Below, piece after piece: positions 1-8,481 of a DNA stretch of 12,366 bases. The notes below the pieces were generated by a model. It was not told the DNA's origin. It ran no database searches and worked only from the letters and a program-made list of their open reading frames with translations. Within the stretch, counting starts at the first letter, position 1. Each line of letters begins with the position of its first letter. Origin of the DNA: Candidatus Heimdallarchaeota archaeon (GTDB taxonomy: Archaea; Asgardarchaeota; Heimdallarchaeia; Heimdallarchaeales; Kariarchaeaceae); NCBI GenBank assembly GCA_029882335.1, contig JAOUKW010000079.1, forward strand, positions 1 through 12,366, given 5' to 3'. The translations under genes and the position numbers were made by a program.

Positions 1-1
1 A

Positions 2-2050
2 TTTTTTGATAATTCATTACATCATGTTGTTTATGCACATTTCACCATAGGTATCATATTAATTCTAGTTAATTTGATTAGAAATTTTTTTGCCCTAAAT
101 ACATCCTCATTCCAGAGAATAAAACAAATTTCATTAAAAAACAATTTACTAAATATTGCTATACTCATAATATTAATTGATTATTTCTTTATTTTAATGA
201 TTTACAAGGAAAGAGGTTGGGATGCATTACATTTCTATTTTCCAAATGCTGTCTACTTTTATAATGTAGATGATATTCCATCAGGAATTAACCCATATTC
301 ACTTTATCCTATTTTCAAACCTCCACTAAATGTATTATATATCACTTACTCCTTTTATGTTACAAAAGGTATTCCTGGACAGGCATTTGCTAATCTACAT
401 GCGTTTGTTTTTCTAATTTTTACTGCATTATTAATTCATCGAATTACTATGGAATTAACATCCACTCTTATTATTTCTCAAACTGCAGTTTTATTCTTCC
501 TATTAACCCCACTTACGTATTTCATGATATATGAATATGCTTATTATCAAGACCTACCATTAATGTTTTTTTATTCTTCTGCAATTTATTTTTATTGGAA
601 AGGAAAGGATCATTATTCTATGCAATATATTGGTGGCATCTCCACTTGTTTGGCTATTTTGAGTAAATTATCCGGTTATACTGTGATAATTGTTATTTTA
701 ATATTATTTTCATTTTCTCCGCGGTATAATTTTTTCAGATATATTGTAATCTTTTTACTAACTACTTTTTTAGTATATAACACTATTTTTGATAGGTTTA
801 TTGGTACTGCTGCTATTCTTATCATTTTAGCTTTACTCTTGATACGGAATATCCGAAATGAACCAATACAGAGCGAAAGAAATTTTATTCATTTCATTTT
901 ATCCATGTGGCTACCAATCTTATTTGGAACTTTTTGGTTATTTTATATTTCTCAAAATGAGGTAATGTTTGAGTTTATTAAACAATTATATATTCAAAGA
1001 GAAAATAATGAAATTGCTTGGTATTATGTAGCTACTACTGATCCAAATTTAGTTTTCATGGAAAATGGAATGAGTGTTACTTTTACAGCAAGTATTCTTT
1101 ATTATTTCACAGGATCTATGATGGGATTAACATGGGCTGTATTTAAATTTTTAGAACTTATTAAATCGAGAAGTTCTACTGAATTTGCTTTTCTTAAATC
1201 TTGGATTTTCTCTTTCCTCATTATATGGTATGCATATTTTGGTAATGTGACCTCTCGTTATTTAACTGCAATATTAGTACCTACTTCGATAATCACTGCT
1301 ATTGGTTTAAGGAATTTGTATTTACGTTATTTCCATTCTCTAAATAATAGCCATTTTGGGTTGGTCTCATTTATTATTATTTTTTCTGCAACGTTATCTT
1401 ATTACCCTTTTATTCCCCTCGAATACATGTTGATATCATCTATAAATTACAGATTATTTCTATATCATACCAATCAGTTAATGTTGCTTACTTATCTATG
1501 TGGTTTTATGATTTTATTTTTTGTTTTATCTAAATATATTAATCGAATAGATTTTAGATCTAACAAAACAAAAGTTAATGTTTCTGTGGGTCTCCTCGCA
1601 CTCTTTTTAATTGCGCCACAAATCGGCTTTATGCATAACAGTGGGTATGACATTGATAAATTCAATGAAGATGCAAATTTCTTTACCAGAGAGAATTTTC
1701 AAGAAGTAATAAATATAATTCGTTCTGCTTCAGGTATATCTGACACTATCGTTTCTGTAAATACACCAGGTTTAGAATATTACCTGGTAAAAACAGTCTT
1801 AGATTTAGTCTTAATATATGATAGTCCACTTAGATCGGTATTATTAACTAATAATCTAACCAAGTTATTACAGGACATTAACGATTTTGAGATGAATATT
1901 TTTGTTCTTTTAGAAGCTAGTCATGTTTATTATGAGGTTTACGTAAATGGCATTGCACACATACCTTTAATACAGCTTATACTAAATAATACTCATTTTG
2001 AGAATATATTATTGAATGATGAATTTTCTGTGTATAAAAGAATCAATTAA
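2..2050 (+). CDS. GT-C family membrane glycosyltransferase (PMT/GT39-like), 5'-partial
   Basis: Probably transfers a sugar from a polyprenyl-phosphate donor on the outer face of the membrane. The frame is open from base 2 with no stop and no ATG, so the gene starts left of the window. A TTG at 74 is possible, but it has no Shine-Dalgarno, and the 24 codons before it encode a credible membrane segment. Counting from that TTG: GWDALHFYFP (48-57) is the usual first-loop acidic motif with Asp50, FKPPLNVLY (81-89) matches the PPL motif of the family, and YYQDLPLMFFYSSAIYF (158-174) holds a second loop aspartate, Asp160. LSKLSGY follows at 196-202. About ten hydrophobic segments run to residue about 527, then a soluble C-terminal domain of about 130 residues. 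The TAA stop overlaps the stop of the convergent permease gene in a shared TTAA. Class is fairly sure; donor and acceptor are unknown. Confidence 0.78.
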   Translation, partial: FFDNSLHHVVYAHFTIGIILILVNLIRNFFALNTSSFQRIKQISLKNNLLNIAILIILIDYFFILMIYKERGWDALHFYFPNAVYFYNVDDIPSGINPYSLYPIFKPPLNVLYITYSFYVTKGIPGQAFANLHAFVFLIFTALLIHRITMELTSTLIISQTAVLFFLLTPLTYFMIYEYAYYQDLPLMFFYSSAIYFYWKGKDHYSMQYIGGISTCLAILSKLSGYTVIIVILILFSFSPRYNFFRYIVIFLLTTFLVYNTIFDRFIGTAAILIILALLLIRNIRNEPIQSERNFIHFILSMWLPILFGTFWLFYISQNEVMFEFIKQLYIQRENNEIAWYYVATTDPNLVFMENGMSVTFTASILYYFTGSMMGLTWAVFKFLELIKSRSSTEFAFLKSWIFSFLIIWYAYFGNVTSRYLTAILVPTSIITAIGLRNLYLRYFHSLNNSHFGLVSFIIIFSATLSYYPFIPLEYMLISSINYRLFLYHTNQLMLLTYLCGFMILFFVLSKYINRIDFRSNKTKVNVSVGLLALFLIAPQIGFMHNSGYDIDKFNEDANFFTRENFQEVINIIRSASGISDTIVSVNTPGLEYYLVKTVLDLVLIYDSPLRSVLLTNNLTKLLQDINDFEMNIFVLLEASHVYYEVYVNGIAHIPLIQLILNNTHFENILLNDEFSVYKRIN

Positions 2051-5000
2051 AGATTTTCATCAATTTCCATCTTTAATCCTATATTTATTCCAATGTATGA
2101 TAATAGACCCATAATACCTATGTCTAGAAAAATGGAAAATAATGTATAAACAGGCTTAAATTTATGACCAAAAAGGATTGTATTATTTGTCATAAATAAT
2201 ATTTCTGTTAAACAAAATCCAAGTAATATTCCGAACACTACGGCAGAAAATCCTATTTTTATAAAATTTCTTAGTAAAGAGAATATAATTTGATTTTTGG
2301 TAAATCCAATATTTCTAACAATCAAAATTTCTCTTTTATTTTCACTGATATAACCTGCAAATACACCACTCATATTTACTAATAAAGCAGTTGAAATTAT
2401 AATTACTTGAACAACCACTATTGCAATGATAAATCCCAATGGTCCTTTTAATGCATTCCCTGATAATTCTCCAGTTCCACTTAATAATAAGGTTCCTTTG
2501 CTTGATGCCCAATCGCCAATATCAATCAGCTCAGCATCAACAGTTAATACTAACAAATTATCTTGAATAGGTGGTTGAAACCATCCTTTTAAAATGAATT
2601 CATAATTCCCTACTCTTAAGTGAACATTCACCCAACCAATTGGAAAATCAATTAATTGAAAGAAGCCATCCTGAAGTGTTACAATTCTTGTCACTTCGGT
2701 TAGTTCATGAACTACTTGTATATTGTTTGGAACGACAAATTCAGAATTTACTATTTGAACGCTTCCTGAATCATTAATCAATATTCCCGGTAATATTAGA
2801 TTTTCAATTGTAGATAATGTTGTTTCTAAATACCCTGAGTTTGCAACAAATTTTGCTTCAAGTTTATATGTACCTGGTTGAATATTTAAATAAAGTGTCT
2901 TATCATATCTCATAATAAAATTTTGTCCTGTATCCAATGATGTAATATTTAAATTACCGGAGAATGGTACTATTCTTCCGGTGTTTTGATTAAATATAGA
3001 TATTTTTTTATTTAGGAATGCTCCTTCAAAGCTAAATGTATCATTTGTATAGGGTATATCGACATAATTCTTGGATATTATATTTTTGTACTTGATTTCT
3101 ATATAAATTCTTCCTGGAAATAATTGTAAGTTAAATAACCTTTTATGTGAGCTAAAATTTACTTGTTGTCCACTAGAAAGACTAAGAATTGACAAACTAT
3201 ATTTTTCTTCAGTTTGATGACCTGTTAGGGGTTCTAGATGTGAGTAAGTTTTATTAATTCCAATTAAGTACATTCTTGTTGTATTGAGGATATTTCCAAA
3301 ATAATCAATTGCGGTTACGTTAATATAGTAGATTCCTATTTTTTCAAATGATATTAATTCTGATCCATTATATTTATACACTCTAGAGAATTCTTCTCCA
3401 TTTTGAATTTGAAACCTAGCATCAAATATGGATTCTTTCATCATTATTGTGATATTCATATCGCTTGTTACATTAAATCCTGCGAAAGGGTCACTAGTAG
3501 GTGCTATCCTAAAATATCCAATAAATTGAGTGTCTGTATTAAAGTATATGGCATTATTTAATTGTATAAATATTAAGCTCTCGTTTAAATATATTTTATT
3601 ATTTCGATTGATAAGCATCATGTCTTGACTTGAATTTACCTGTGTTGTCCAATTCTGAACCCAAACTCTTACGGATAATGTAGATGTGTGTATTGAGCCA
3701 TAAATTGTCAATTGCCATGTACCCGGTTGTAGTTGTGCTGATCGATTTTCGTTAATTAGAGGTCGAATATTTTGATTTAATTGGTTATTTTCATTATAAT
3801 AATCAAATGACCATGTAAGATTATCATCATAATATGACTGTAAATCTATCATTCCAGTACTAAATCCATGAATAAACTCGTTATTTATAATTGGGACAAA
3901 TTGATTTAGTGTTGGACTAGCTACTAAACTAATGTTTTCTCTATAATTTGTTAGTAGTTGATGAATTTGAATAGTTGTCACTTCTTCTAAGTTAATTTTA
4001 ATTGGAAAATTTTGATTTGGGTTTATTTTAAGATGATAATTACTAGTAGAAATAAAAATCTCAAATTGATAAGGATCAAAATCGACTTGTAAATTGTCTG
4101 AATACCATGGAATATTTTCTGACAACAAACTGGATAAAGTATCATTTTTAATTATAATTTGGTTTGAATATGTATCTGTTATTTCGATTTTATACTGTGA
4201 AAGATGATAACTATCGTTATAATTAAAATACACCTGATAATTACCTATGCTTAACGAAGTAGTATTTATTTGTGAATTTAGAATTTCTAATGTAGTGTCA
4301 TTAAATTTAACAAATTGTATTGGTTTATTATGCCAGATTGGAATTTGATCTCCTTGAATTATTGAAAACCTATTATTTATTGATTGAAAACCAAAATCAG
4401 AAGCATTAGTTTCCACAAATATGATATATGATGCATTGTATGATAATCCTGATGTTGAATGAGCATTTATGTCTATAGAGCAATGTCCTTGGATTGTGTT
4501 TGGAATTGTAAATTCAAGTATATTCTCTGAACTTACAGTATGATTGATTGAATTGTAACAAAGCGAAGTTTCAATTTTTAATGATTTATCTAAACCTGTA
4601 AAATTAAAAGATAATGTTGAATTTGGTCTATGATGAGAGTTATTTGAAAATCCTATTGGTTGTAGATAATTTAATGATTCAACAATATTAAAGTTATATA
4701 GGATTGTTTTATTGAAATATTCAATTTTAAGAACTTTACTCCCATATACTGTATCATAAGAAATTAAGTTATTGTAAATGCTGAGTGGTTTGTATCCAAG
4801 GAATGCCTTTACGTGTGGTGAATATTTATTTAGAGTAAAAATTCCAGATTTATCAGGGATGATTGATCCATTATAAAGTCCATTAATCTTTATATCAAAT
4901 CCTGTAAATTCTTCTAAATAGAAAAATTGAGAAGACGTGTTCAAAACTACAAAGTAAAATGATTGATGTATGTCTTCTTTCCAAAATCGAATATAATAGC

Positions 5001-6045
5001 CTTCTTCAATTAACTCCAATTTTGCATAGCCGTCCAAATCTGTATATCCCGAGGCAGAAATTTCTTGTCGAGTATTTATTATGTCATAAAATATGTTTGG
5101 TGTATACTCTTGATTATGGTCATAAACAGTAAAATCAAATTCGAATACTTTTTTATCGATATCAATTATGAGTTCCATATTATCCTCTATTAGAAATTTA
5201 TATTTTGGAGAAATTCTGTTATTAAAAATTCCTATAAACTGATATTCACCAAGAGGTAGAAAAACAGATACTTCGCCTTCATTTATCTTTGTATGTATCA
5301 ACTCATTGTTGTGATTCAATATATCTAATTGCCAGTAAGGGGGGAATTGACTACCATTTAGGATTCTAGCGTTTATTTTAATTTCATATAATTTACTATA
5401 AAAATTAATTAATTCTACTTCTGATATTATTTTTGGATCATAGCTAACTAATAGGTGTGTGTAATCATTAACTTTTGCAGATAAACCTCGAGATAAATCA
5501 AGTGATGTAATTATTTCTTCATCACGTTTAGTATCTGTTGTTATGATTCCTTTCACCTTTGCTACCATATTTCGATTCCTTATGGTACCATCCAAATTGA
5601 TAAAATCTCCAATCTCAATATCTAATCTTTCTGCCAGATCTTTACCAATAATAACGGACGATTTATCATTTTCCGCAAAAATTTCTCCTTCAATATTTTT
5701 AATTTGTACTATACTTGAAAAAGCCTCCCAATCAACTCCTCTTATGTATGATGGTTGATTTTTAACAATTACTGGTGCAATTAATTCACCACTGACTATC
5801 TTTACTCCATCTATTTCTTCAAACACCGTCTTTAAAGATTTAGAAACACTTGATGTAAAAGGGGTATTGGCATTTTGATCATATACGACTACTACATTTT
5901 CATAATCCCCATAAATATCATCAAAAATGTTTGAAAATGAATAAAATATTGCTAATGATGCAAAAAAAATCGCAGAGGAAAAGACGATAGTAAGAGATAA
6001 TAATATCATTTTTTTCCTTAATGTAATACTTGGTAACCAAATCAA
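2047..6045 (-). CDS. Giant FtsX/MacB-type permease with a very large glycosylatable ectodomain
   Basis: A 1332-residue membrane protein with FtsX topology: one N-terminal membrane helix (about 12-35), an extracellular region (about 36-1200), then three helices (about 1202-1226, 1260-1283, 1301-1324). The loop KREILIVRNIGFTKNQI (1237-1253) is the conserved FtsX cytoplasmic segment. Residues 42-205 resemble a MacB periplasmic core (SVIIGKDLAERLDIEIGD, then VKGIITT). The remaining ectodomain, about 950 residues, is extra and looks like tandem beta-sandwich domains: G-x-aromatic strand motifs recur at 266, 349, 601, 775, 905, 1058 and 1137. It carries about 30 N-X-S/T sequons and only two cysteines (496, 522). 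The start is TTG, chosen because AAGGTGAT lies 6 bases upstream and a stop lies just before that. It overlaps the upstream permease gene by TTGA. Transport substrate unknown; a mechanotransmission or lipoprotein-handling role is possible by family. Confidence 0.85.
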   Translation of the reverse strand: MIWLPSITLRKKMILLSLTIVFSSAIFFASLAIFYSFSNIFDDIYGDYENVVVVYDQNANTPFTSSVSKSLKTVFEEIDGVKIVSGELIAPVIVKNQPSYIRGVDWEAFSSIVQIKNIEGEIFAENDKSSVIIGKDLAERLDIEIGDFINLDGTIRNRNMVAKVKGIITTDTKRDEEIITSLDLSRGLSAKVNDYTHLLVSYDPKIISEVELINFYSKLYEIKINARILNGSQFPPYWQLDILNHNNELIHTKINEGEVSVFLPLGEYQFIGIFNNRISPKYKFLIEDNMELIIDIDKKVFEFDFTVYDHNQEYTPNIFYDIINTRQEISASGYTDLDGYAKLELIEEGYYIRFWKEDIHQSFYFVVLNTSSQFFYLEEFTGFDIKINGLYNGSIIPDKSGIFTLNKYSPHVKAFLGYKPLSIYNNLISYDTVYGSKVLKIEYFNKTILYNFNIVESLNYLQPIGFSNNSHHRPNSTLSFNFTGLDKSLKIETSLCYNSINHTVSSENILEFTIPNTIQGHCSIDINAHSTSGLSYNASYIIFVETNASDFGFQSINNRFSIIQGDQIPIWHNKPIQFVKFNDTTLEILNSQINTTSLSIGNYQVYFNYNDSYHLSQYKIEITDTYSNQIIIKNDTLSSLLSENIPWYSDNLQVDFDPYQFEIFISTSNYHLKINPNQNFPIKINLEEVTTIQIHQLLTNYRENISLVASPTLNQFVPIINNEFIHGFSTGMIDLQSYYDDNLTWSFDYYNENNQLNQNIRPLINENRSAQLQPGTWQLTIYGSIHTSTLSVRVWVQNWTTQVNSSQDMMLINRNNKIYLNESLIFIQLNNAIYFNTDTQFIGYFRIAPTSDPFAGFNVTSDMNITIMMKESIFDARFQIQNGEEFSRVYKYNGSELISFEKIGIYYINVTAIDYFGNILNTTRMYLIGINKTYSHLEPLTGHQTEEKYSLSILSLSSGQQVNFSSHKRLFNLQLFPGRIYIEIKYKNIISKNYVDIPYTNDTFSFEGAFLNKKISIFNQNTGRIVPFSGNLNITSLDTGQNFIMRYDKTLYLNIQPGTYKLEAKFVANSGYLETTLSTIENLILPGILINDSGSVQIVNSEFVVPNNIQVVHELTEVTRIVTLQDGFFQLIDFPIGWVNVHLRVGNYEFILKGWFQPPIQDNLLVLTVDAELIDIGDWASSKGTLLLSGTGELSGNALKGPLGFIIAIVVVQVIIISTALLVNMSGVFAGYISENKREILIVRNIGFTKNQIIFSLLRNFIKIGFSAVVFGILLGFCLTEILFMTNNTILFGHKFKPVYTLFSIFLDIGIMGLLSYIGINIGLKMEIDENL

Positions 6046-7148
6046 TAGAATATCACCTTAGAAACAGCATATATACCTGAAATTGTACAAACAATTAGGG
6101 TTTGGATTAAATTTATCAAAACTATATCTAGTTCAATAACTAAATTAAGGAAGGGTAATAATCCTGTTGATGCAATTAATGCAAATAGACCATACAAAAT
6201 AAGAATGCTAAGTACTACTGATAAAATTACAGATGTTAATCCTATCAATATTGACTGGCCTATATAAATTAATTTAATCTGCATATTGGAAAATCCTAGA
6301 CTTCTCATAATTACAATATCTTTTTCATTCTCATTTATTATGCTTAACATTATTGATGATATTGAAAATATCAATAGTATAGACATGAATAATTGTAAAA
6401 TAACAATTATTTTTACGAATTGATTAGTTGAAACCTCAAGAAATTGTTTATCTCCTCTTGATTCTCTCACAATAATGCCTGGTATTTGTTTTAAGTCATT
6501 CAATAGTATATTTTTATCTTCGTTTTCTAAAAATTCAAATTCAATACGATTCCATCTATTAACTAAATTATGAGGTATATTCGGAGAATTTGCATCAATT
6601 AATATATCATAATTTTGAATTAGTGCTTCAGAAAAATAATCGCTCTGGTTTGAGACAATTAAAAAATTCATCCAATTCAACTCAAATTGGCTTTGAACTT
6701 CAAGAGTTATACCTAATCTAGATTCAAAGTATACAGTATTGGAATCTAATTGATCAATTACTATTTCTCCCAAAACTTGTATAATTGACAAATTGGTAAT
6801 TCTTAATTTTAGTGATCCGTAGTAAGTTTGATTAAATGAGAGATCAACAGGTACTATATAATCAAAGGTGTACTTTCTCAACTGTTCTGTAAAGTAAAAT
6901 AATTCATTGATTTGTGCAACTGCGTTTTGATCTATAAGTAAAAAGTCACCTTCCTCACTTACAATTTGATATCTTGTATTTGATCTTTGAATTAAACTGG
7001 AAAAACTATCTATTTCGTAAATTAATCCTGATAACATTATATTTGATGAAAAAATTAAAACTAAACCAATAGATAGAATAATAATTCCTCGGAATGAACG
7101 TTGTTTATTATAAAAGAAATAATTAATTATAAAATTAAACAAGATCAT
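6042..7148 (-). CDS. FtsX/MacB-type ABC transporter permease
   Basis: A 368-residue permease of ordinary FtsX size. Hydrophobic helices lie at about 20-43, 246-270, 296-325 and 340-362, with an extracellular domain of about 200 residues between the first and second. EKDIVIMRSLGFSNMQI (275-291) is the conserved cytoplasmic loop of FtsX/MacB/LolCE permeases. Three sequons (NQT, NLS, NQS) are in the ectodomain. The ATG at 7148 has AGGAG nine bases upstream. Its stop overlaps the start of the giant permease gene in TTGA, so the two are probably translated together and may form a heterodimer like LolC/LolE. Such permeases normally work with a LolD/MacB-type ATPase, and none is in this window. The ectodomain is poorly conserved to the eye, so the substrate cannot be named. 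Confidence 0.85.
   Translation of the reverse strand: MILFNFIINYFFYNKQRSFRGIIILSIGLVLIFSSNIMLSGLIYEIDSFSSLIQRSNTRYQIVSEEGDFLLIDQNAVAQINELFYFTEQLRKYTFDYIVPVDLSFNQTYYGSLKLRITNLSIIQVLGEIVIDQLDSNTVYFESRLGITLEVQSQFELNWMNFLIVSNQSDYFSEALIQNYDILIDANSPNIPHNLVNRWNRIEFEFLENEDKNILLNDLKQIPGIIVRESRGDKQFLEVSTNQFVKIIVILQLFMSILLIFSISSIMLSIINENEKDIVIMRSLGFSNMQIKLIYIGQSILIGLTSVILSVVLSILILYGLFALIASTGLLPFLNLVIELDIVLINLIQTLIVCTISGIYAVSKVIFY
6052..6059 (-). promoter_or_regulatory. Strong Shine-Dalgarno for the TTG start of the giant permease
   Basis: The minus strand reads AAGGTGAT, an excellent match to the anti-Shine-Dalgarno of 16S rRNA, with 6 bases to TTG 6045. It lies inside the last codons of the upstream permease gene. 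It fixes the start: a stop codon precedes it in frame, and the next in-frame ATG (codon 13) would cut into the first membrane helix. Confidence 0.8.
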
Positions 7149-7157
7149 ATCCTAATA

Positions 7158-7162
7158 CTCCT
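7158..7162 (-). promoter_or_regulatory. Shine-Dalgarno of the smaller permease
   Basis: The minus strand reads AGGAG nine bases before ATG 7148. With the good site before the giant permease, it shows that the minus-strand genes use leadered messages, unlike the plus-strand glycan genes. Confidence 0.6.
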
Positions 7163-7231
7163 ATTATAATTTAACCGGAAACTCATTGTTATTAATTATA
7201 TCTAAATATGCCTATTCTTTGAATCTAAATT

Positions 7232-8218
7232 TTATTTTGTTTTCACCGGTTCATAGAAGTTTATATTTATATTGTTATAGTCATCAAGGACTTGATCTAC
7301 TACGTTAATCCCCTTAATATATGCATTATCCAAAATAATTGAATTTCTAATTGAACTATCAATAATAGTTGTGTTTGAACTAATAGAAACATAAGGACCA
7401 ATTATTGAATTTTTAATTTCACAGCCTTTTCCTATAAACACAGGTGAGATAATGGTAACATTTTCATCAATTGGTGATAAAATAACATCTTCATTTGCAT
7501 TGGATAAAATCCAATTTGAGGCTTCGATTAAATCTATTGGATAGCCTATATCTTTTCTCCAACCACCTATTATTACCGACCTAACATCTCCTGTTCTAGC
7601 TAGGTAATCTAATGCATCTGTTATTTCTAATTCTCCTCTTTCTGAAGGATTAATTAAATCTATCACACTAAAAATTTTTGGATTTAATATATAAAAACCA
7701 GTAATTACATTGTGAGTGGGTGGATTTTTTGGTTTTTCTATTAATTTTATAACCTTTTCAATATCATTGCTATCATTTATTATAACTCCATATCTTGAGG
7801 GATTTTCCACTGTTTCCATTTGAATTGTAGCATCTGGTTGATGCTGATTATGGTATTCTATTATATCACGAAAAGGGCCTTTGTATAAATTATCTCCTAG
7901 TATTAAAACAAAATCTGACTTTATTAAATTTCTCGTTGTTAATAATGCTGCTGCTAATCCCTTATCCTTCTCAAGATCTTGACTGCAGTATGTAATATTG
8001 ACACCAAATTTTTCCCCATTACCAAAATAATTTTGAATCACCTCTTTTTTATAACCTACCACAATAATAATTTCAAATATCTTCAACTCTTGTTTAATTA
8101 ATTCGATAGACCATTCAAGTAAAGGGATACCCGCTATAGGTAGCATACATTTAGGAATATTGTCTGTTAATGGATACATACGAGTACCAAATCCCCCTGC
8201 AAGGATAATTGCTTTCAT
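7232..8218 (-). CDS. Sugar-1-phosphate nucleotidyltransferase with LbH tail (RmlA-long-like)
   Basis: Makes an NDP-sugar from a sugar-1-phosphate and an NTP, in the cytoplasm. The N-terminal nucleotidyltransferase domain (about 1-235) has LAGGFGTRMYPLT (6-18), PKCMLPIAG (22-30), LGDNLYKG (107-114, with the metal-binding Asp), NPSRYGV (139-145), EKP (161-163), RGELEITDA (194-202) and a GWRKDIGYPIDL segment (219-230). From about 245 to 305, V/I-spaced hexapeptide-like repeats form a short left-handed beta-helix. The length, 328 residues, fits archaeal long-form glucose-1-phosphate thymidylyltransferases rather than short bacterial RmlA. A UTP- or GTP-using relative is possible, since nucleotide choice cannot be read safely. 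The ATG at 8218 follows AGGA with a 7-base spacer. It is divergent from the GT4 gene and co-directional with the permeases 83 bases downstream. No rmlB, rmlC or rmlD is in the window. Confidence 0.9.
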   Translation of the reverse strand: MKAIILAGGFGTRMYPLTDNIPKCMLPIAGIPLLEWSIELIKQELKIFEIIIVVGYKKEVIQNYFGNGEKFGVNITYCSQDLEKDKGLAAALLTTRNLIKSDFVLILGDNLYKGPFRDIIEYHNQHQPDATIQMETVENPSRYGVIINDSNDIEKVIKLIEKPKNPPTHNVITGFYILNPKIFSVIDLINPSERGELEITDALDYLARTGDVRSVIIGGWRKDIGYPIDLIEASNWILSNANEDVILSPIDENVTIISPVFIGKGCEIKNSIIGPYVSISSNTTIIDSSIRNSIILDNAYIKGINVVDQVLDDYNNININFYEPVKTK

Positions 8219-8243
8219 TATTAATTCCTACAAGACAAATTCC

Positions 8244-8260
8244 TATCTAAATATTTCGTA
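8244..8260 (-). promoter_or_regulatory. Candidate BRE/TATA element of the nucleotidyltransferase gene
   Basis: On the minus strand this reads TACGAAATATTTAGATA, with a CGAAA stretch before an A/T box. Its TATA-like part lies about 31 bases before ATG 8218, so a transcript would start a few bases before the ATG and would lose the AGGA ribosome site. The alternative TATAATTAATA box at 8271-8281 would leave the AGGA in the leader. Which one is used cannot be decided here. Confidence 0.35.
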
Positions 8261-8270
8261 TATTTTATGA

Positions 8271-8301
8271 TATTAATTATAATAAAATTGTATTAATTAT
8301 A
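8271..8301. repeat. Two direct copies of TATTAATTATA, 20 bases apart
   Basis: Exact 11-base copies lie at 8271-8281 and 8291-8301 in the divergent promoter region, and a third at 7190-7200 upstream of the smaller permease. On the minus strand they read TATAATTAATA and sit about 40-75 bases before the ATGs of the nucleotidyltransferase and permease. They could be TATA boxes of leadered transcripts or a binding site. The high A/T content makes chance copies possible. Confidence 0.4.
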
Positions 8302-8365
8302 TAAGTATATAATAGTTTTCAAATATAATACAAGATCAATTTTTTATAGATTTTACATGATAAAC

Positions 8366-8398
8366 TTGATGATCTTTTTTGACAATTTGGATCATTAA
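8366..8398. repeat. Imperfect inverted repeat in the divergent promoter region
   Basis: TTGATGATC (8366-8374) pairs with GATCATTAA (8390-8398): nine pairs including one G-T, around a 15-base loop. A run of ten A follows (8397-8406). It lies between the two divergent promoters and may be an operator or a weak hairpin. No function can be shown from sequence. Confidence 0.3.
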
Positions 8399-8445
8399 AA
8401 AAAAAACAAATATAAATTAATATTATCTATATTTTTGTTCTAGTA

Positions 8446-8460
8446 CGAAATAAGTAAATA
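8446..8460 (+). promoter_or_regulatory. Probable BRE/TATA element of the GT4 gene
   Basis: CGAAATAAGTAAATA has a purine/A-rich BRE-like start followed by a TATA-like box. The box centre (about 8456) is about 26 bases before GTG 8482, the normal archaeal spacing from TATA to transcription start, so the message would begin at or very near the start codon. There is no Shine-Dalgarno in the gap, which agrees. Inferred from spacing only. Confidence 0.5.
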
Positions 8461-8481
8461 ATTTTGATTTCTAAATGATAT

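Larger units (their letters stand above)
8219..8481. other. Divergent intergenic region, 263 bases, no gene
   Basis: The largest gap in the window. Very A/T-rich with stops in all frames. It holds the promoter candidates of the nucleotidyltransferase (minus) and GT4 (plus) genes, the inverted pair of TACGAAATA motifs, the TATTAATTATA repeats and the inverted repeat described separately. No tRNA-like or other structured RNA was recognised. Confidence 0.6.

Noticed and set aside
74..76. TTG as the true start of the GT-C gene
   Set aside because: No Shine-Dalgarno precedes it, and the upstream codons to the window edge stay open and encode a likely membrane helix, so the gene more likely begins outside.
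5543..5758. Open frame of 71 codons on the plus strand inside the giant permease gene
   Set aside because: It is antisense to a well-supported coding region (MacB-core-like domain), has no recognisable motif, and is what A/T-rich antisense sequence gives by chance.
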